From positions 62,001 through 126,000 of the forward strand of contig NZ_NKRG01000003.1 in assembly GCF_003351105.1 (NCBI RefSeq): a stretch of 64,000 bases of DNA, given 5' to 3'. Below are positions 63,433 through 64,000 of the stretch, in pieces. The DNA comes from Thermosipho africanus Ob7 (GTDB lineage Bacteria; Thermotogota; Thermotogae; Thermotogales; Fervidobacteriaceae). How positions within the stretch are numbered: position 1 is the first letter of the stretch; each line of letters opens with the position of its first letter. Both the position numbers and the translations under genes were made by a program. The notes beneath the pieces are model-generated. The model did not search any database. It saw only the letters and a program-made list of their open reading frames with translations, and was not told the DNA's origin.

Positions 63433-64000
63433 TCACTCCTCAACAATTTTACCTTCTAAATCGTATACATCAGCAGAGGTCACTTTTACCTTGAAAAATC
63501 CTTCTTCAAACTTTCCTGGAACAAAAATATTACCATCAATTTCTGGGGCATCCATATAGCTTCTTGCAATTAAAACACCTTCTTCTTCCTCATCAAAAAG
63601 CACTTTAAAAGTTTTTCCAACCATCTTTTCATTTATTTCGAAAGAAATCTTAGACTGTTCTTCCATCAAAATATCAAGCCTTTCTTGAGCTACTATCTCT
63701 GGAACTTTTCCTTCAAAATGATAAGATGGTGCTTCTTCTTCATCTGAATAAATAAATGCTCCAAGCCTCTCAAATCTAACCATTTTTATAAAATCTAATA
63801 ACTCTTCAAAATCTTCATCAGTTTCTCCAGGAAAGCCAACGATAATACTAGTTCTCAAAACCGCATCTTCATACCTTTTCCTTATTTTTTCAACCAGCTT
63901 TAATATATGCTCAGATTTTTTTGTTCTGTTCATAAGTTTTAATACCTTGTCACTCCCATGTTGAACTGGTATATCAAAATATTTCAAAACCTTGTCATAT
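63433..64000 (-). CDS. rimO: Ribosomal protein S12 methylthiotransferase RimO, 3' part
   Basis: Runs off the window edge; the visible 189 codons give the second half of the radical SAM domain (YFDIPVQHGSDKVLKLMNR, IIVGFPGETDEDFEELLDF) and the TRAM domain (GKTFKVLFDEEEEGVLIAR, ...). RimO rather than MiaB by the short TRAM and DAPEIDG. Confidence 0.9.
   Translation of the reverse strand, partial: YDKVLKYFDIPVQHGSDKVLKLMNRTKKSEHILKLVEKIRKRYEDAVLRTSIIVGFPGETDEDFEELLDFIKMVRFERLGAFIYSDEEEAPSYHFEGKVPEIVAQERLDILMEEQSKISFEINEKMVGKTFKVLFDEEEEGVLIARSYMDAPEIDGNIFVPGKFEEGFFKVKVTSADVYDLEGKIVEE

Noticed and set aside
1-64000. tRNA, rRNA, tmRNA and CRISPR arrays
   Set aside because: Looked for tRNA-like GGTTCGA arms, GC-rich RNA islands and regular direct repeats; only the SRP RNA stood out.

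Overview
The window is a 64 kb, AT-rich (roughly 30 to 35 % G+C by eye), very gene-dense stretch of bacterial chromosome. Gene content (large SRP RNA, HydF, DUF4438, thermophile-type PurS/PurQ/PurL, RNase Y, YfcE-like phosphodiesterase, L-lactate dehydrogenase with the CxxC insert I recall from Thermotoga) and codon use point to a fermentative thermophile of the Thermotogales, most like Thermosipho. That placement is inference from recalled families; no search was run.

Layout. 6-2629 (-): two oligopeptide ABC ATPases and an anchored unknown. 2717-3028 (+): the SRP RNA with its promoter and terminator. 3027-5961 (-): an ABC exporter, a GAF/fRMsr-like protein and an RqcP-like S4 protein. 6010-21152 (-): one unbroken run of 18 genes with no gap above about 30 bp, from a HEAT-repeat protein through prenyl synthase, udk, an HD hydrolase, coaX, a radical SAM protein, an inactive-looking M50 protein, ZapB/ZapA-like proteins, murI, rapZ, yvcK, whiA, nrdR, greA and lysS to a SurA-like chaperone, closed by a strong terminator. 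21375-26806 (+): hydF with an aspartase-like lyase, then a membrane protein with GTAIN repeats, a YtrA-type GntR regulator and an ABC transporter behind a palindromic operator candidate. 26810-29030 (-): DUF4438 and MATE. 29070-33876 (+): acyltransferase, GltS-type carrier, and the threonine-degrading pair tdh-kbl. 33875-41625 (both strands): GDPD, a membrane diguanylate cyclase, two alpha/beta hydrolases, ogt, a MobA-like transferase, MFS, and a secreted beta-helix protein with a cysteine-rich secreted protein. 41686-43031: accessory patch, an AT-rich gap and decayed IS3-type transposase genes. 43032-49202 (both): PAP2, PadR, metallo-beta-lactamase fold protein, GH20 hexosaminidase, ldh, cysE-cysK. 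49233-53267 (+): purE-purC-purS-purQ-purL behind a leader with a PyrR-type RNA loop, a short leader peptide and an intrinsic terminator. 53503-59369 (+): pckA, a secreted unknown, psuG, yfcE, a YigZ protein and an aminotransferase. 59372-64000 (-): rny, recX, recA, thpR, pgsA and the 3' part of rimO.

Two themes stand out. First, several genes appear to begin with ATT: the conserved N-terminus continues upstream of every ATG, GTG or TTG, to an ATT placed 7 to 9 nt after a good ribosome binding site (29030 MATE, 34646 diguanylate cyclase, 44797 metallo-hydrolase; weaker cases at 44052 and 14693). Second, the purine operon leader reads as an attenuator built from a PyrR-type loop that would hide the ribosome binding site of a 31-codon leader peptide whose coding sequence contains the terminator. 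Other points of interest are a perfectly palindromic bidirectional extended -10 at 38082-38097, an S2P-family protein without its catalytic histidines, and a possible -1 slippery start of cysE.
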